Positions 48,470 through 61,200 of a stretch of 64,000 nt of DNA are shown here, in pieces. The position numbers were made by a program, and so were the translations under genes. The stretch covers positions 7,380,501-7,444,500 of the forward strand of contig NC_135243.1 in assembly GCF_947623445.1 (NCBI RefSeq), read 5' to 3'. The stretch's first letter is position 1. The number at the start of each line of letters is the position of its first letter. Source of the stretch: Clavelina lepadiformis (taxonomy: Eukaryota > Chordata > Ascidiacea > Aplousobranchia > Clavelinidae). The notes beneath the pieces were generated by a model. The model searched no databases. It was not told the DNA's origin and saw only the letters and a list, made by a program, of their open reading frames with translations.

Positions 48470-49128
48470 AATTACCAGAAAAGTCCTCAAGGGTAACGGC
48501 AGTGTACCAGTCTCCTCGAGGCCTCCTCCAACAGGGTCGTCGCTGTTTTTGTATACGCGCTCTGAAAGAACAAACTTTGCATACGAGTATTATTTTTAAC
48601 TATTCGCAGTTTTTCAGGACAGGAGTCATCATTAACTGGTTCATGTTAATTAGCTTGATCACTCTGTATGAACTGCATTCAGAATAGCCGAAAGTTGTGT
48701 AAATCAAACTCCCTTGTGAACTGATCCCCTCCTGCTTTGAAATTACTTTCGTATAATTTGATGCTTAAACAATTACATGATTTAAAACATCATGCCAAGA
48801 CGAAAACAAAGTTGTGTACTCTGCTGAAAAACCTCTGAAGTATTATGCGCCGATAGCAACAGAGAAATGAAGGGTGTGAGGTCTTGGAGACACAAAGCAA
48901 AACTTAGGGAGCGAAAAACTGAGAAGAAATGCACAAACAACCTCGGGCAGTTTGTTTTTTGAAAGTAAAGCAAAGTTTTATGCATTTTAAATTATGCAAA
49001 TTCAAACTTTCACGAGAGGCAAGCCGCCGAACCCCCTAGGATACATTACATTTCCCCTAATTCTAGGGCCCGCAAACTCAATTTAAGCCATTCCTCGCCT
49101 CGAGCCCGCCAAACCTTAACTCACCACT
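48470..49128 (+). repeat. Unclassified dispersed repeat, copy 2
   Basis: Direct-orientation copy of 2580-3320, with matching GTATACGCGCTCT, CAGTTTTTCAGGAC and TTAGCTTGATCA strings and a CCTCGCCTCGAG right end. A short similarity (AAGGTGCGAAAT) recurs beyond it at 49579, as at 3472, so the duplicated tract may be longer than the repeat itself. Confidence 0.5.
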
Positions 49129-50055
49129 CCGTATAGCAGAGTAACGCTTCACGAGAAATAAGCTAAAATACATGCCCAGGTAAATGGAAAAGAAGTGAGA
49201 CCAGTTATGACAACCAGCAACTATATAAGTAAATGAATGAAGCAATGCTCAGGGCCAACAAAATACAAATGTTAACACACATACGTATGAATTGGACAAA
49301 AACACTGCATAATAGATAGGTAAACAAATAGTGCACGTACACACTAAGAAAAAAGCTCCACCACAATTTACGGATTAAACAGTATTAATTGATATAAAAA
49401 CAAACTTTAAATAGCAATAAATAGCTTCCACCGTAGTCCAGTGCCTTACAAATTTGGCGATACAATATTATAACTGTTCGGAGATAAAATGCTTTGTTCA
49501 AAATTTCTTTGTGTGATTTAATCATTTAATGTATTCTGGCGCCCCAAACAACGTTTTATTGCACATTTCTCTAGGTTTAAGGTGCGAAATATTCGATAAT
49601 GGTATGACTCGGAACTATGAAACATGCGCTGTTATACCACACGAGCCTGTGTGACCACTCAACGAGGATTTTAACATTACACAATCTATTAATTATTTGT
49701 TTACGAAGAGACGTAAACTGTTGCAACATAAGCATAAGCAAATTCATAAGCCAAAATTTTTTTTTAAATTTTAACAAGTTTTGTTTTCTTCCACAACCAC
49801 AACAAAAGAAATCGCTTGAAGAAACACCAAAATAAGTGAATGGCTGGCATACCTGGCTTGCTAATGGCCGGTGAGGATTATTTCGCAATAAAGTGAAAAT
49901 CAAATGGTCGCGAAAAGTTTTAGCTAAGTCATATAAGCGAAAGACGGATATATTTAATCGTTCGTTTAAGCAAGTAAAAACGCTTGAGAAGTCTTTCCTT
50001 CAAATAAGAATTGCTGACTTTTATATTAATTAACAATCGCTTAGGGTTGTACGAG

Positions 50056-50130
50056 GTTGAACTGACCGGGATTGAATTGACCGAGGTTGATTTGATAGGA
50101 GTTGAATTAACCAAGGCTGAGTTGGCCGGG
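50056..50130. repeat. Degenerate 15-bp minisatellite, five units
   Basis: Five 15-base units of the type GTTGAATTGACCGAG, each with a few differences. Read in frame on the minus strand they give a Ser/Thr/Asn-rich run (VNSTPIKSTSVNSIP), which I take as non-coding. Confidence 0.8.
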
Positions 50131-51597
50131 ATTCGTTATTTTAGGCGAGGGTTGGCGGCGAAAGTTTGTCAGTTAAATTCAAAATAAAGATTATGTTTTG
50201 TTCAAAAAATCAACAACTTATTCTCAATTCGTTTGCATAATCATTGTTATTATTTTACAACGACTTCAGAATTTACTCAATAGCTTGCATGAAAAGCTCC
50301 AAATCTGTACCGGCCATTACTCAGCCGTTGTAATAAAACTATAATCATGCAATGAAAAACTAATATAAATCGTTTAAAATTATGTTCTGCAACCAACCAC
50401 TCTTCCAACAACGATCTCAACTTTTTTTTATATCAGTCAGCAATTGTTACGTGGCAATGGATTAGGTATTAAATCTGCAGTTGATCAGTGTAACAATATC
50501 CCTGTTACAATCAAACCATGTTGTCACACATAATTCTTACAAATATTCCCAAGAGTTTGATTACCCGGTAAAGACAAAATGTGACAAAATGTTTTTACTG
50601 CAACAGTAACTATTAAAATTAATTCTAATTGTAGATGGCGTTTTCTTGTAGTTTACACTTCTTATAAGGTCAATTAATTCCTTACGTACTTTTCAAAAAG
50701 TGTTTGATAACGGGGCATCTCTTTTACTGACCATTTTGACATGAACCGATTGCCTTATAGCAACTGTTAGGCTATTTAAATTCTTTATCTCGTGATCTAT
50801 TTTGCATTATGATTCTGCGATCCTGGGCCTGTCGTTTAACGTGCTAGACTTAACATATTATACCACACTTTTTTCTTTGTTTTGTCTGCCTATTATAGCC
50901 GCCTTTTATTCAGTCTTGAAACTCAACGCTCTTCTGAAACAAAGTTAACTGTTTTTCACCATCACGTCCAGTCATACAGCAATTCAATTCGATTCGATTT
51001 CTCTTCGATCACTTCACTCTGATGGGCCGAAATTGGTCCTGAACAATCCGAATGTTCCGAAACAAAAGCCAGGATGCTCATCGCAGCTCTTTAGCGTTGC
51101 AAAACAATATCATCTTTCTCGAAACTATAATAAATTTCTTATTGTTTTTCCAACCTGTTAAAATGCGCGGAGCAGAAAAATGTAGCACCAGCAATGCTGC
51201 CTTCGGGACGGAAGCCCTTGACAAGTCGAATTAATCCTAAAGTGTCATCTTGTGGATATTATATGCTTTGAAAAGTCTTTCCAACTTAATCAAAACAAAC
51301 ATCTAAATATGCATGACCAACGTTTATTTAAAGCTTTTGTTTTATGTTTGCACTAAAAATGTAATAAAAGCATGGTCTTAACTTGGCGTAAAGTTTTTTA
51401 GAGGTTCAATAGAGGTAGCCCAAAAGTTGCACGTACAACGTCTTCAAATGGTGGCTTTCAACGTGAGGATTCAAATCATTAAACTCATTACCGTTTAGGG
51501 GGAAAGAATCGGAGCACGAATAGAGATCTGGTGAAGTGACAGGGTTTCGTCAAGGCGTTTCTTACGTGTTTTTGACATCGTGTGAAGATTGGCGGCG
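50131..51597. other. 3' flank of gene 4
   Basis: No gene recognised. A TTTATT (AATAAA on the minus strand) near 51325 could serve gene 4. The sequence is AT-rich and not shared with the 3' flank of gene 1 as far as I can see. Confidence 0.4.
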
Positions 51598-54433
51598 TCA
51601 CTGATTGCAACTAAATCGTTGTGGGAAACTGCAGTATGAATCAATAGCAGAGCGGCGAGAAGTTGCATCTGCCAGGGGAAAATATTTTTTAAAGATTTCT
51701 AACGAAAAACAGAGCATAGTTTCACAATGATATATTTTTTCTGCACTGCGCCATCTCAAATCTTTATATAGAACCGTTTTAAATCTTTAAATAGTGGCAC
51801 AAATGACCGAAATGTAAAAGGTGGCAACCTACCTAGCATTTGGAGGTTATTTGGATTGAAAGCAGCCTTAGGACATGGCCCTACTGGATACCAAGGATCG
51901 CAACGATCGACATTCATCAGTCGGTGATCGACCTAAAAATACGGAAGTCGCATTTAAATTTTTATGAATCAAAAATTGAACGTCCTGAACAGCTTCACTA
52001 GAAATAGTAAAACAAATTCGCACCAAAACAGCTTTTGAAGAGTCAGCATCTTTTTCAAGCTTTTTTCTCTTAATCGCACCACCAGCTGTCCATGCAGGAT
52101 TTTCTTTTTCACCTTGATCTAAATCCACCTGTGCGTTTTTGTTGGTCAAAGATCTTTTTTTTGACTTGGGCGAAGCTGTTGACAACCTTTCGATTTCGAA
52201 AAAAAATTAGCAAGCGGAAATACAGCAGTGGCTTAAACCCTTACCTCAGCGGCCCACCTCTAAAGGATTTTGCGAAGGGGTTAAGTTGGATTTTCAAATC
52301 CGAAATCTGTAAAATTACATTCGAACTATGAACACCACCAATTACCACGAGACAATTAAAGCGAATACAAAAGCTCTTAATAATGTTAGCATGACACACC
52401 TCAGGGTTTTGGTATATGGTAACGGTAACAAAAGACGTCCTTGGGAACACAAACGTCCTCCAGCAGTTTGCAATCGACACGTCTTTGTTATGAAATTCAA
52501 GTATGTTCAGGCGAGGCAGAAAGCGTTGCATAGTTGACAGTGTTATGATCTAAAAAGTATTCAAAATTAGATGTCTGAAGCAGAAAAGTTGCAAAAATTT
52601 TAAAACTTGAAAAGTGTACCTTTTTGTGCTTTGCGTGAATATGGTTGCTCAGTTTCAATCTTTTAAAATTTGCCCCCATGTTGTTCCAAAACTCACCATT
52701 TTTTAAAGAATCAGGATGGGGATAAATCTGACTAGAAAGAAGCGGGGATTCATCGTCGGATAAACCACCTCTTGGAGACCAGGTTTGATGTCTGTTTTGT
52801 ACAAACAAAGGCTAAATCAGACTTTCAAGATGAGTTCAATTGCAATCGGCACGTGCTTGAGCACTTACTCGTATCTCCAAAAATGACTGCTTGTCAAGAT
52901 AAAGTCAACAAAAACGCTGTAAAACCTGTGATGATCCAAACCGCTCAGTTTATAATTCAGGACTGGAAACAGGCATCTGTGACGTAAAACATAAAACGGT
53001 GACCGGAATTTCAACAATACCGGAACTACGTACTATGTACTCTCACCTTAAACTTACCGCCCATCTTTGTTGATTATCATTTCAATTGTCAGCTTATCAA
53101 AATAACTCCAAATGTTTCGGTTTTTTAGTTGTACTTTGACACCCAGGCATTCTAGTTCCCAATTGTTTTCCATACCAGGTATCGTAGTAATTGTGGTAGG
53201 TGGCTGATTACCGTACTAAAAATGTGTAGAAGTACAATCAACGGCGCTTTAATTGCTTTGAAAGGTGAAAAAGTTCTTGTTTAACTGCACAAACGTTCAT
53301 TGCGATTTTTACCTGGATTGTCGCTGATGGCGCTGAAGGCTGATAAAATGGATTCGGATGCTGAGGTCGCGAATATGTTTGAGGTTTTACCAACTTAAGT
53401 TCCATGGTGTTCTTATTCTTCATTTTCATTAGTAGAGAATCAGTGTTCGACGATACAGTAGACGGCAAATCCAGAAAAGATACATTTTTGACCTTAGGGT
53501 ACATTAAGGTTGTACTAGGTCGCTGTTCTCCCTACAGATTTACCTGGATTAGCGCTGAAGGTGCTGAAGTCTGAATGATGGGTTTCGACGTTTGCGATTG
53601 CCAATTGGCTTGAGGTTGTTGGCCTAAAGGGTTATGCGGAAACACGTAATGATTCATGTTGGGCATTACTAGAGATTTGAGGTCCGATGAGGCATGGGAA
53701 GGTAGATCCAGAAAAGATTCATTTTTTTGCCTTTGAGGTAAATTGAGGTTGTTGTTTTGGCTAATCAAATGTGACACAGCCGTTGGCAAACTGTCAATTG
53801 GATGAAAGCTGCCGTGACGAGCTGGTACGGAGCTAAGTAAAAAATGAATGATAACCTATCTGCATAATGTTAAACACCTAAATATTTTAATTTCAAAACC
53901 TTTCTACAAGATATCATCAGAAATTAAACGCTTTACAAGCAGTTTAATATCAACTTTGTTTTCACTGATGTAAAAAACGCTTAAATGGCTTACCTCGGCT
54001 GTCTAACTATTGGCAAACCATTCGTATCAAGGGGCAACGTTGTTGGTTTTGGCGCTGACCTGCAAAGTTTGTTGGGATTGTTGCCTTGCGACCCGTCACT
54101 GTCTGCGCTATTAACTGCACGTGGGTACTGCGGATAAGGAAAGAGATTTGCAACACTTTGTAGCCGGAGCAAATGCTGATAGTTAAACCCTGGTACGTTA
54201 AAATGTGGCAGATTAGGGTTCCACAGTGCGGAAAAAATTTGACCCATTCGCTGCATAAACGACAAATTACTATCCTGGTTGATTTGATCTGGCCTTTCGC
54301 ACTTCGTCTGGTTCTGTTCCTTCATATGATCTTTTTCTTTGTTACCAAACGGTAGTTTTCCTTGATTGTGCGCAAGCTGCTGGTTAACAGCAGCACAATG
54401 CCGTTTTTTAAACGGCATTCCGTTATGAGCCAT
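51598..54433 (-). CDS. Tbx6-r: Tbx6-related T-box transcription factor, gene 4, with a duplicated exon 2
   Basis: T-box regulator, closest to gene 1. Exons: 53994-54433, 53544-53832 (2a), 53058-53215, 52869-52976, 52620-52791, 52400-52549, 52245-52306, 52024-52186, 51833-51932, 51598-51668, giving 570 residues. A second version of exon 2 (2b, 53313-53514) also fits exon 1 and exon 3 in phase, giving 541 residues. 2a has NLNLPQRQKNESFLDLPS and 2b has LMYPKVKNVSFLDLPS. The T-box is at about 250-460 (LFPVLNYKLSGLD, YPHPDSLKNGEFW, LKLSNHIH, SFVTVTIYQN, ISDLKIQLNPFAKSF). A Lys/acidic linker and DHRLMNVD follow, with a short C-terminus. It keeps the intron after the T-box that gene 1 lacks. The last exon is the least certain part. 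Confidence 0.88.
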
Positions 54434-54529
54434 ACCAGCTAGGCTTACTTCAACAAACTTTATCGTTTATGTAATATTGTAATTATTGTAACTCAGTAAT
54501 CCTTGCAATACCACAATCCTTTGAACAAG

Positions 54530-54750
54530 TTTCAACCCAAAGAAAACCGATCAAGGTTTGAACCCATTTTATCCTGTTTTTATGGTTAATAAAATTAATC
54601 AGTGATTTTGTTCGTGCTTGCCTTCAACTCTTATAATTAGCGAAAGATAACAAACCAAGCGTCTTTAACACATCACAGTTGCAAGCGTGCTGATTGTAAA
54701 TTAGTAGAAGGAATTTCTAAATCCCAAAACCGTCTTGTTTCGTTAACTGT
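54530..54750 (-). promoter_or_regulatory. Proximal promoter of Tbx6-related gene 4
   Basis: Inverted counterpart of the gene 1 promoter: GGGATTTAG, GCAACTGTGATGTG, CGCTAATTATAAG, ACTGATTAATTTTATTAACC, then an ATAAAAAC TATA-like string near 54576-54584 and TTGAAACTTGTTCAA. The order and spacing match gene 1. Confidence 0.6.
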
Positions 54751-54837
54751 GCAAACTTCAGACTTCAAGAATTGAAAATAAAATATATATTGTTTTTAAT
54801 TGCTTGGTGTGAACTTATGTAACGTAGCAGACAAAAC

Positions 54838-55003
54838 AAGGTTTAATTCATTTTCCCTGAGAACAACTTACAAAATGATGGATAATGATATTTAACCTTG
54901 ACTTACGACACATGTTTTAATCCTGAGTGAGTGACCAGTTCATGAGAACTTCATCATTGCGCAGTCTTGCGTTGTTTACATGGCATTGTGTATTGTTGCA
55001 AAA
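54838..55003 (-). promoter_or_regulatory. Conserved distal upstream block of gene 4
   Basis: Inverted counterpart of 3905-4085 at the same distance from the start codon (about 405-570 bases). Long runs are unchanged, including CTCATGAACTGGTCACTCA and GTAAGTCAAGGTTAAATATC, while sequence beyond the block differs. Candidate shared enhancer. Confidence 0.55.
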
Positions 55004-55009
55004 TAATTT

Positions 55010-56160
55010 TTTTTCCAATAGTCAAAATGTCAGTAACATTTGTCCAAAAATCAGTTGAATCATCAAAAATCATAAGAGATAAATTCTACTTCTAATGATA
55101 GCTTATACAATTGGTCACAGATGCAGCTTTTTATTTATTTTAGGCAAGCGTTGAGTAACTTAAGCCTTACATTATACTCGTATATATGCACGCAATTACG
55201 AATCTTTCGGCAAGTACGTATCAAAGCGTTATAAAACACATGGAAACAAAATTAATGACGTAATGACGTTCAAACATCTTATGTTTGAAGCAAATCGCGA
55301 CCAGAGCCATCCAGCATATGCATTTTCCCCCTCTTTCTGAATCACAACGAAGACATTTTTATTTCGTTGCTCGATGTATTGCAATAAACTCTCGCCTCGC
55401 CACACGCCAACTGTTAGATGCAGTCGTCAATCTTGTTACCGATCGGGATAAAGACAATCGTTGGAGATAATTTAGTTGATAACAATTAGCACTGCAGTAT
55501 ATATCGATATAACGAATCTCATCTCAAGGCGTGATTATTGCTGATGTTATATTGTCTTATAAACGACGTGCGTACAGGAATACTGCGAGAAAAACGCGTG
55601 TTAAACTTTCAGTTATTTAATTGCAGTCAAGGACTACATGCTCGACGTAACCGAGCGGCCAATATATCGCTATGCATAACCTTAACAATAATAATCAGCA
55701 CAGGAAGAGTTTGTTGTATAAAACAACATGGCGCAACAAATTTTAACAAAAAGTAGTTGTTGAAGTTTTTAGGGCCGTTTATTGCATGATCAAATGAGCA
55801 CCGATCGGTACGAAATTGTATAATGTCCTTGTGTATATATGTTTATACACAAAACCTGTATAAATAATAACAGTTTAAATATGATCAATGCAACTGGATA
55901 AAGCTGCTTTAAACGAAAGCGAAGTGACGCAAAGACAAAAGAAACTAGGTTGATGAGGGTGTCCGACCGCTAGGTAAATAAACCTCTGAAGCATTTGTTT
56001 TTTCGCATTTGCTAACAACGAAACATAACTTTTTATTGTGAAAATGATTTGAGCTGTAATTAGTTCACACTTTCAGAACGAGAAAAATTCTACAACTAAA
56101 TATCCGCTCATATTTTTTAATTACCCCAACAAAGCATTTTTCCATCTTTTCACTCTCTTT
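55010..56160. other. Spacer between gene 4 and the T-box pseudogene
   Basis: No gene recognised. A short frame at 55285-55470 shows no known domain. Confidence 0.45.
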
Positions 56161-56863
56161 TTATATAGTTGCTGCGGTCTGGGCTCGGTAATAACTGCAT
56201 TTGTAAAAGAATAGAAGACGAAATGTCGAACAGCCCTAAAGTTAAATTTAAAGCTTACTTTGCTTTAAGTTCATGCTGGTGGCTTGCAAATTTTTTGGTA
56301 GGTGGCTCTATTGGATACGACTAACGAGGTAGGGAAAAGTTTGTGTAGGTTTTGCAAAAGACCCATTTCTTTGCTCTTTTTGGGGTACGTTGAGGTTAAT
56401 TTTCCCTGGTCAACAAAGAATTTGGTGCCTGGAATGTTAGAACTATTTTTGGGTATATTTGGGGAGCTGATTCCGAAAATGACATTAGTTTTTTCCATCA
56501 GCTCTAGTTTTTGAGATATGGTATACCCCTGTGATGATGACTTTTGTCCACTTTCGTACACCTGAAACAGAGCCAGAATATTTTTTAAACTGTTGTAAGG
56601 CGTGCTATTTGGAGAAAATCAAACTACAACAACACAAAACATTCAAACGCATTATAAACTCGAGAAATGCTTGCAAATATGTTTTCTATTAGGTCTATAC
56701 AACATCAAAAAACTGTCTTTTGCGGGACTTCCTGGAGTGACTTCTTTGTAAGACGTCGATTTAGTTTGACCTTGAAGTTTTTTGTTGTCATCAGCTAATG
56801 CTGTTTTCAATGCTAATGTTGTCTAATGCTGTTTTCAAGACAGCATTTCGTTATACAAACCAT
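56161..56863 (-). pseudogene. Tbx6-related pseudogene lacking the T-box
   Basis: Three pieces of a Tbx6-related gene in order. First, a first-exon remnant from the ATG at 56863 (TATAACGAAATGCTGT against TATAACGGGATGCTGT in gene 2, then GCTGATGACAACAAA against GCTGATGGCAACAAA), with an early stop. Second, an exon 2 remnant (about 56550-56270) with AACCTCAACGTACCCCAAA against AACCTCAATATACCCCAAA in gene 1. Third, a remnant of the small penultimate exon (56161-56235) reading FYKCSYYRAQTAA against FYKCNLYRAQAAA in gene 3. All T-box exons and the last exon are missing. It lies 575 bases from the stop of the proline-rich/acidic gene, in the arrangement copied upstream of genes 2 and 3. Confidence 0.75.
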
Positions 56864-57437
56864 AACCAAGAGAAGGACAAATTTGCGATACGAATTTGGG
56901 AATAACAGCATAACCACTACATATTAATAAAAATCTTCTTCTCCAAATTATTAACTAGTCTTTGATTTAAAGCTCGCTTGTTTTTGGAGTTGCACGAAGT
57001 TGCACGAAACTACTTATGGTTGTAAGCTGACTAAAATAAACCGCAATCTCATCCTGCAGGCACATATATTCTGTTACCTGTCTATTTTATTTCAGTGCAT
57101 AGGCGAAGGCCTCGCATAATATAAAGTGAGCAGCATTAGAAATAGTTATTTGATGTTTTGGGACAAAAAATAAACGATGTGTGAAACGAAGAATTACTTG
57201 TCCAGCAAGGAGGATATACTTCAAAGACATATACTATCGACAAGCACTTATATACAGTTAAGATGCAGCTGATGTATGACTTTGTCATTCCATGTAATGA
57301 AACAAAAATATTATGAGTAGATAATACCCAGCGTTAGAAAGATGCTTTAAAGTAGGTTTTTCACCTCAGTGCGTATTTTATAAACTTGCTATACAAAATG
57401 TGCAAACTAAGTTTGTTACATCATAGTGACGTCTCGA

Positions 57438-60400
57438 TTACGTCAAATCGTCCCAAGTATTGTTTTGACTTCTTTTCTCAAAGTAGTTCTGGGACTCTTC
57501 CGGCAACTCTTCAAAGGTCAAAAGGTCATTGTCTTGGGCAGTTTTCTCTTCGTTCGCGCTACATTGCTGTTGTAAGAGTGACGCAAGAATTACGTCAGGG
57601 TCTTCAATGTCGTCCTCGTGCGAGTGGATGTCGTCATCACTCGCGTCGCGGGTATCATCGTCAGAGGAATTCTTTTCGATGGTCGCGAATTTTATCCCAG
57701 CGAAAACATCTTCTATGGGTTCGTTCATGTCAAGCCGGGACATTCTACGATTGTATGTTCGAAGGTTTGGTGGCGGCGTCACAGCAACTGTGAGATAAGC
57801 ACAAATGTACACTATATAGCAAGCAGTGGTGTGTGTACAGCGGCGGTGATAGATTCTATTTCTAGTAGCTTTTTAAATGATAACCTGTAATATATAATTA
57901 AATCAGGCTTGTGTTCAAAAGCGTACTAATATTTTCTCTTAGTTTACCTCTAAATCGGTCAGTTCAAGTTCGAAATTCTACATGCAAACTTTAGAGTGTA
58001 TTTTAGAATTAGATTGCTTCAAATATTAAGAAAGAAAATGTAGGTAAATCAACAATAAATATTGTGTTTTTTACTTCACTGAGAACCTGACACAAATACC
58101 CGCGGTCAAAAACGTACCTGGTTCGAGTTGAGTTGATCCGGGAGCTAGCGATAGAGAGTGTCTCTTTTTGTTTTTCTTGGATAGAAAGAATCCCATTCTG
58201 AAAACTTCTTTTACACTTCGACGTCGTTTCTTGTCTAAAACAAAATAGACGTCATAAATGTGTTGAGAAATAATGAGTAAACGCGAAATATTTCAGTGAA
58301 GGCAAATTTCTAATGGAGTCCGTGGCTTCTGATACAAACAACATGAAACTTTGTAAGTTATAAAAAATACTGGAAAACTCGTCCAAATTATCTTTGTAGG
58401 GTATTGTTACGTTTTGAAAACGTAGAATAAAGATTACGACGTCATACGGAATTTCGCGGACTGAAGGTTTAAAAATAAACTTAACAGAGATAAAAATTGT
58501 GTTTTAGGTGATACATCAAAAACCAACTGTCATAAAATATCAACTACGTTTGTGTTCGGAAATATAACATTGCAAAATCGGCCAAAAGTGATTGGCATGT
58601 TTTTCGATGACGGTACTTCGGCAAGAAAATCATCACTGGATTTGTGTCAGCATATATCTGGTGTTACGTCGTAAATAATGCAGATTTTAAATCAGCCGTT
58701 TTTGTCTGGCGGCCTTGCGTTGATTTTTAACCGGTTCGCAAAAAAGTTAATATTCTTTTGTATTTTCACGTTTATCAAACAAAATTATGCAACGTTTTTG
58801 AATTAGGCTGAGGGACATTACGAGGCTGTTGCAGTTTGTAAGTTGTGTTGATGATTTTCTCATGCTCTCCTGCTTACCGGTAATTAAATTGGATAACTTC
58901 GTCGTCTCGCATTTCCAAAGTGGTAAGGAAACGTTTGTTCGTGAATTTACTTTGTGCGATGATTATTATTTAATGCAGCATCGACGAGCGGAGTGCTAGA
59001 AGTTTGTTGCATAATGACGCAATATTTTTCATTGAGTTCAAATGTGGTCATTTTAGTGACCATTTAGGCTCAACGTATTTCGCGTTCAGTGGCATGTAGC
59101 CCTGACGTGATATTTGTGATATTTGTGGATTCGACCAGTTTGTGCTTGGTGTGGTTCACTCATCACGATTGGTTAAGTATTGACTAAGTATTGTTAAGCA
59201 TCTCTATTGACCGGTTAGCAAAGTTATTCTTCTTCATCTAACGGTCTGCAAGCATGACAACACTGAAAGCCATTAAGAGCAATATTAAATCATTAACCAT
59301 TACCTATAAGAAACGAAAAATTATGCAGAATAATTCACGGTAACCGGCCCGTTTAACGCGGTCAATAACTGCGGTTGTAATCGTATCCGCCACTAGCAGT
59401 GATTTGGAAAATAATGATTTATACTTCGACGCTAATCCGACTCTTTTTTTATTTTAGTGCGGGGTTAATACGGTTTAAAAATCCGCTATTTGCAGCATCT
59501 GGGCCGATAACGGCTTAATTAATAATTAATAAATGCTCTTCGATTTTCACAATAGCGGTAAAACCTGGCTATTTTAAATGTTATAGATTGTATTGCTTTA
59601 AGCATAGGGCCACTAAACGGCAAAAGTTTCCAACTCCAAGTCTCAACTAAACCATAAACGTGGCCAAAATCCGAACTTACTTCCGTCGCTAAGGATGTTG
59701 GTTTGTGAAGTTGCGGAGGAGGGATGGGGTGCATCTTTATTCTTAAGAAGAGACATCGGCGTGCTCGGACCAAATGAGGTCTCTATCCCTTCAACTTCAT
59801 CTGAAAATGTCGGAATATATACAGTACTTCTACACAAGTTCAATTTTTAGATTTTTACACTTGAACTTGTGAAGTGTTTGTAAAAAATGATATAACATAT
59901 TTCAGTTCCCGGGTTAAAATATGTAATCTATTTCAATTTGGGCATATTAATAGTACTCAGCAATCGGTGAAAAACTTGGCTCTTTATAATAATCGTACAT
60001 TTAGTCTGACACCGTTGCATCTTACGCATGCAAGAGATTTGTTAATCATCAAAAGCGCGATGAACGGCGCAAAAAAGACTTGACTGGCAACAATTTAATA
60101 CGTCAGAAGCGCGAAAGATTCTTCTTTTCAAACGGCTTGTATTTAAAGACAACAACGAGAACATATTCCTCATAAGCAAGGATATACAGTAACGTTATAA
60201 GAATATGACAGTTTAAATGCGGAATCTTTAAAACTATTTATAAGTTTTTATTCCATGATAAACAAGCAGTCCACAGGCGGATAAAATTCGCATTATATTT
60301 GGCAAAGACTAACATCGAAAGTTTTCAATACAATATGACCGAGCTTACGTAACAAGAATATTTACAGCGTAAGACTGTATTGTGCAATATATTGATTGTC

Positions 60401-61200
60401 ACCTGATTTATTGGACAAGGTCATCGAATCAATCCTGCCTACGCTCGCCTGGATTCCAATAATGTAGGAGCTTTCGGTATCTTGAAAAGGACAAGAACAA
60501 ATAAAAATAGTCATTCATTAGCCCAATCTCTAAGGCCACTAATCAATAATGCCTTTGTTTTTAGCATCTTTTTCAAACAGTGAGTATAAAGGGGCCGAGT
60601 GCTAACACCTAAACCAGAATAACCTAACTGCACAAAACATAGGCGTTGTAAAAACTCAAATTTGACTATAATTCCGATATCTTAAAACAGAAAAAACATG
60701 CAGTTGGAGTAAGAATTGTCCATGAAAAGTAAATATATACCTTACCAAACTAAACTAAAACATCTAATTTTTTGCTTGCTATTTTTTTTCTAAAAATAGT
60801 CCAAATTTAAAAAAAAAATTAGTTCAAACCCTTACGATTTCCCGCTATTCAGGAATGCATATTGCAAAACCACCGCCCATGGCGTGTCAACGTTATGGTT
60901 ATACAATGGGAATTCATAAAAAAAGCGATTTGAGCCACAGTAATAAACAACAACAAACAAATTTGAACAACAAGTTTCGAATATTCTACAAAAAATATTT
61001 TAAATGTAAAAAACTCGAGATTAGCATGAAAATAAATACACTGCATATTATGCTCACCGGTATATTCTGGCGGTGGAGTTGGTTCTCGAGGAGGCGGGGG
61101 TGGAGTTGGTTGCCGCGGAGGAGAAGGAGGAGAGGGAGAGGATGTTGGACTCGGTATCGGCGGAGCAGCTTCTTCCTGCTTCACTTGCCAGTCAGGTAAA
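57438..61200 (-). CDS. Unrecognised gene with proline-rich, basic and acidic segments (3' part)
   Basis: I do not recognise the family. Four exons at the 3' end keep frame: 61058-61200, 59681-59800, 58118-58234, 57438-57787; further 5' exons probably lie outside or were not found. In order the protein shows LPDWQVKQEEAAPPIP and a run of PSP/PPP repeats (about 30 residues), EVEGIETSFGPSTPMSLL, a basic segment KKRRRSVKEVFRMGFFLSKK, then TPPPNLRTYNRRMSRLDMNE, an acidic stretch (SSDDDTRDASDDDIHSHEDD), and a C-terminus with LLTFEELPEESQNYFEKRS. Every junction is phase 1 with consensus sites. Proline-rich plus basic and acidic low-complexity segments suggest an adaptor or scaffold, but that is only an impression. 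Its last exon was copied in broken form to 7745 and 47465. Confidence 0.65.

Noticed and set aside
50044-50130. Ser/Thr/Asn-repeat protein
   Set aside because: A degenerate 15-bp minisatellite without start context, splice partners or homologue.
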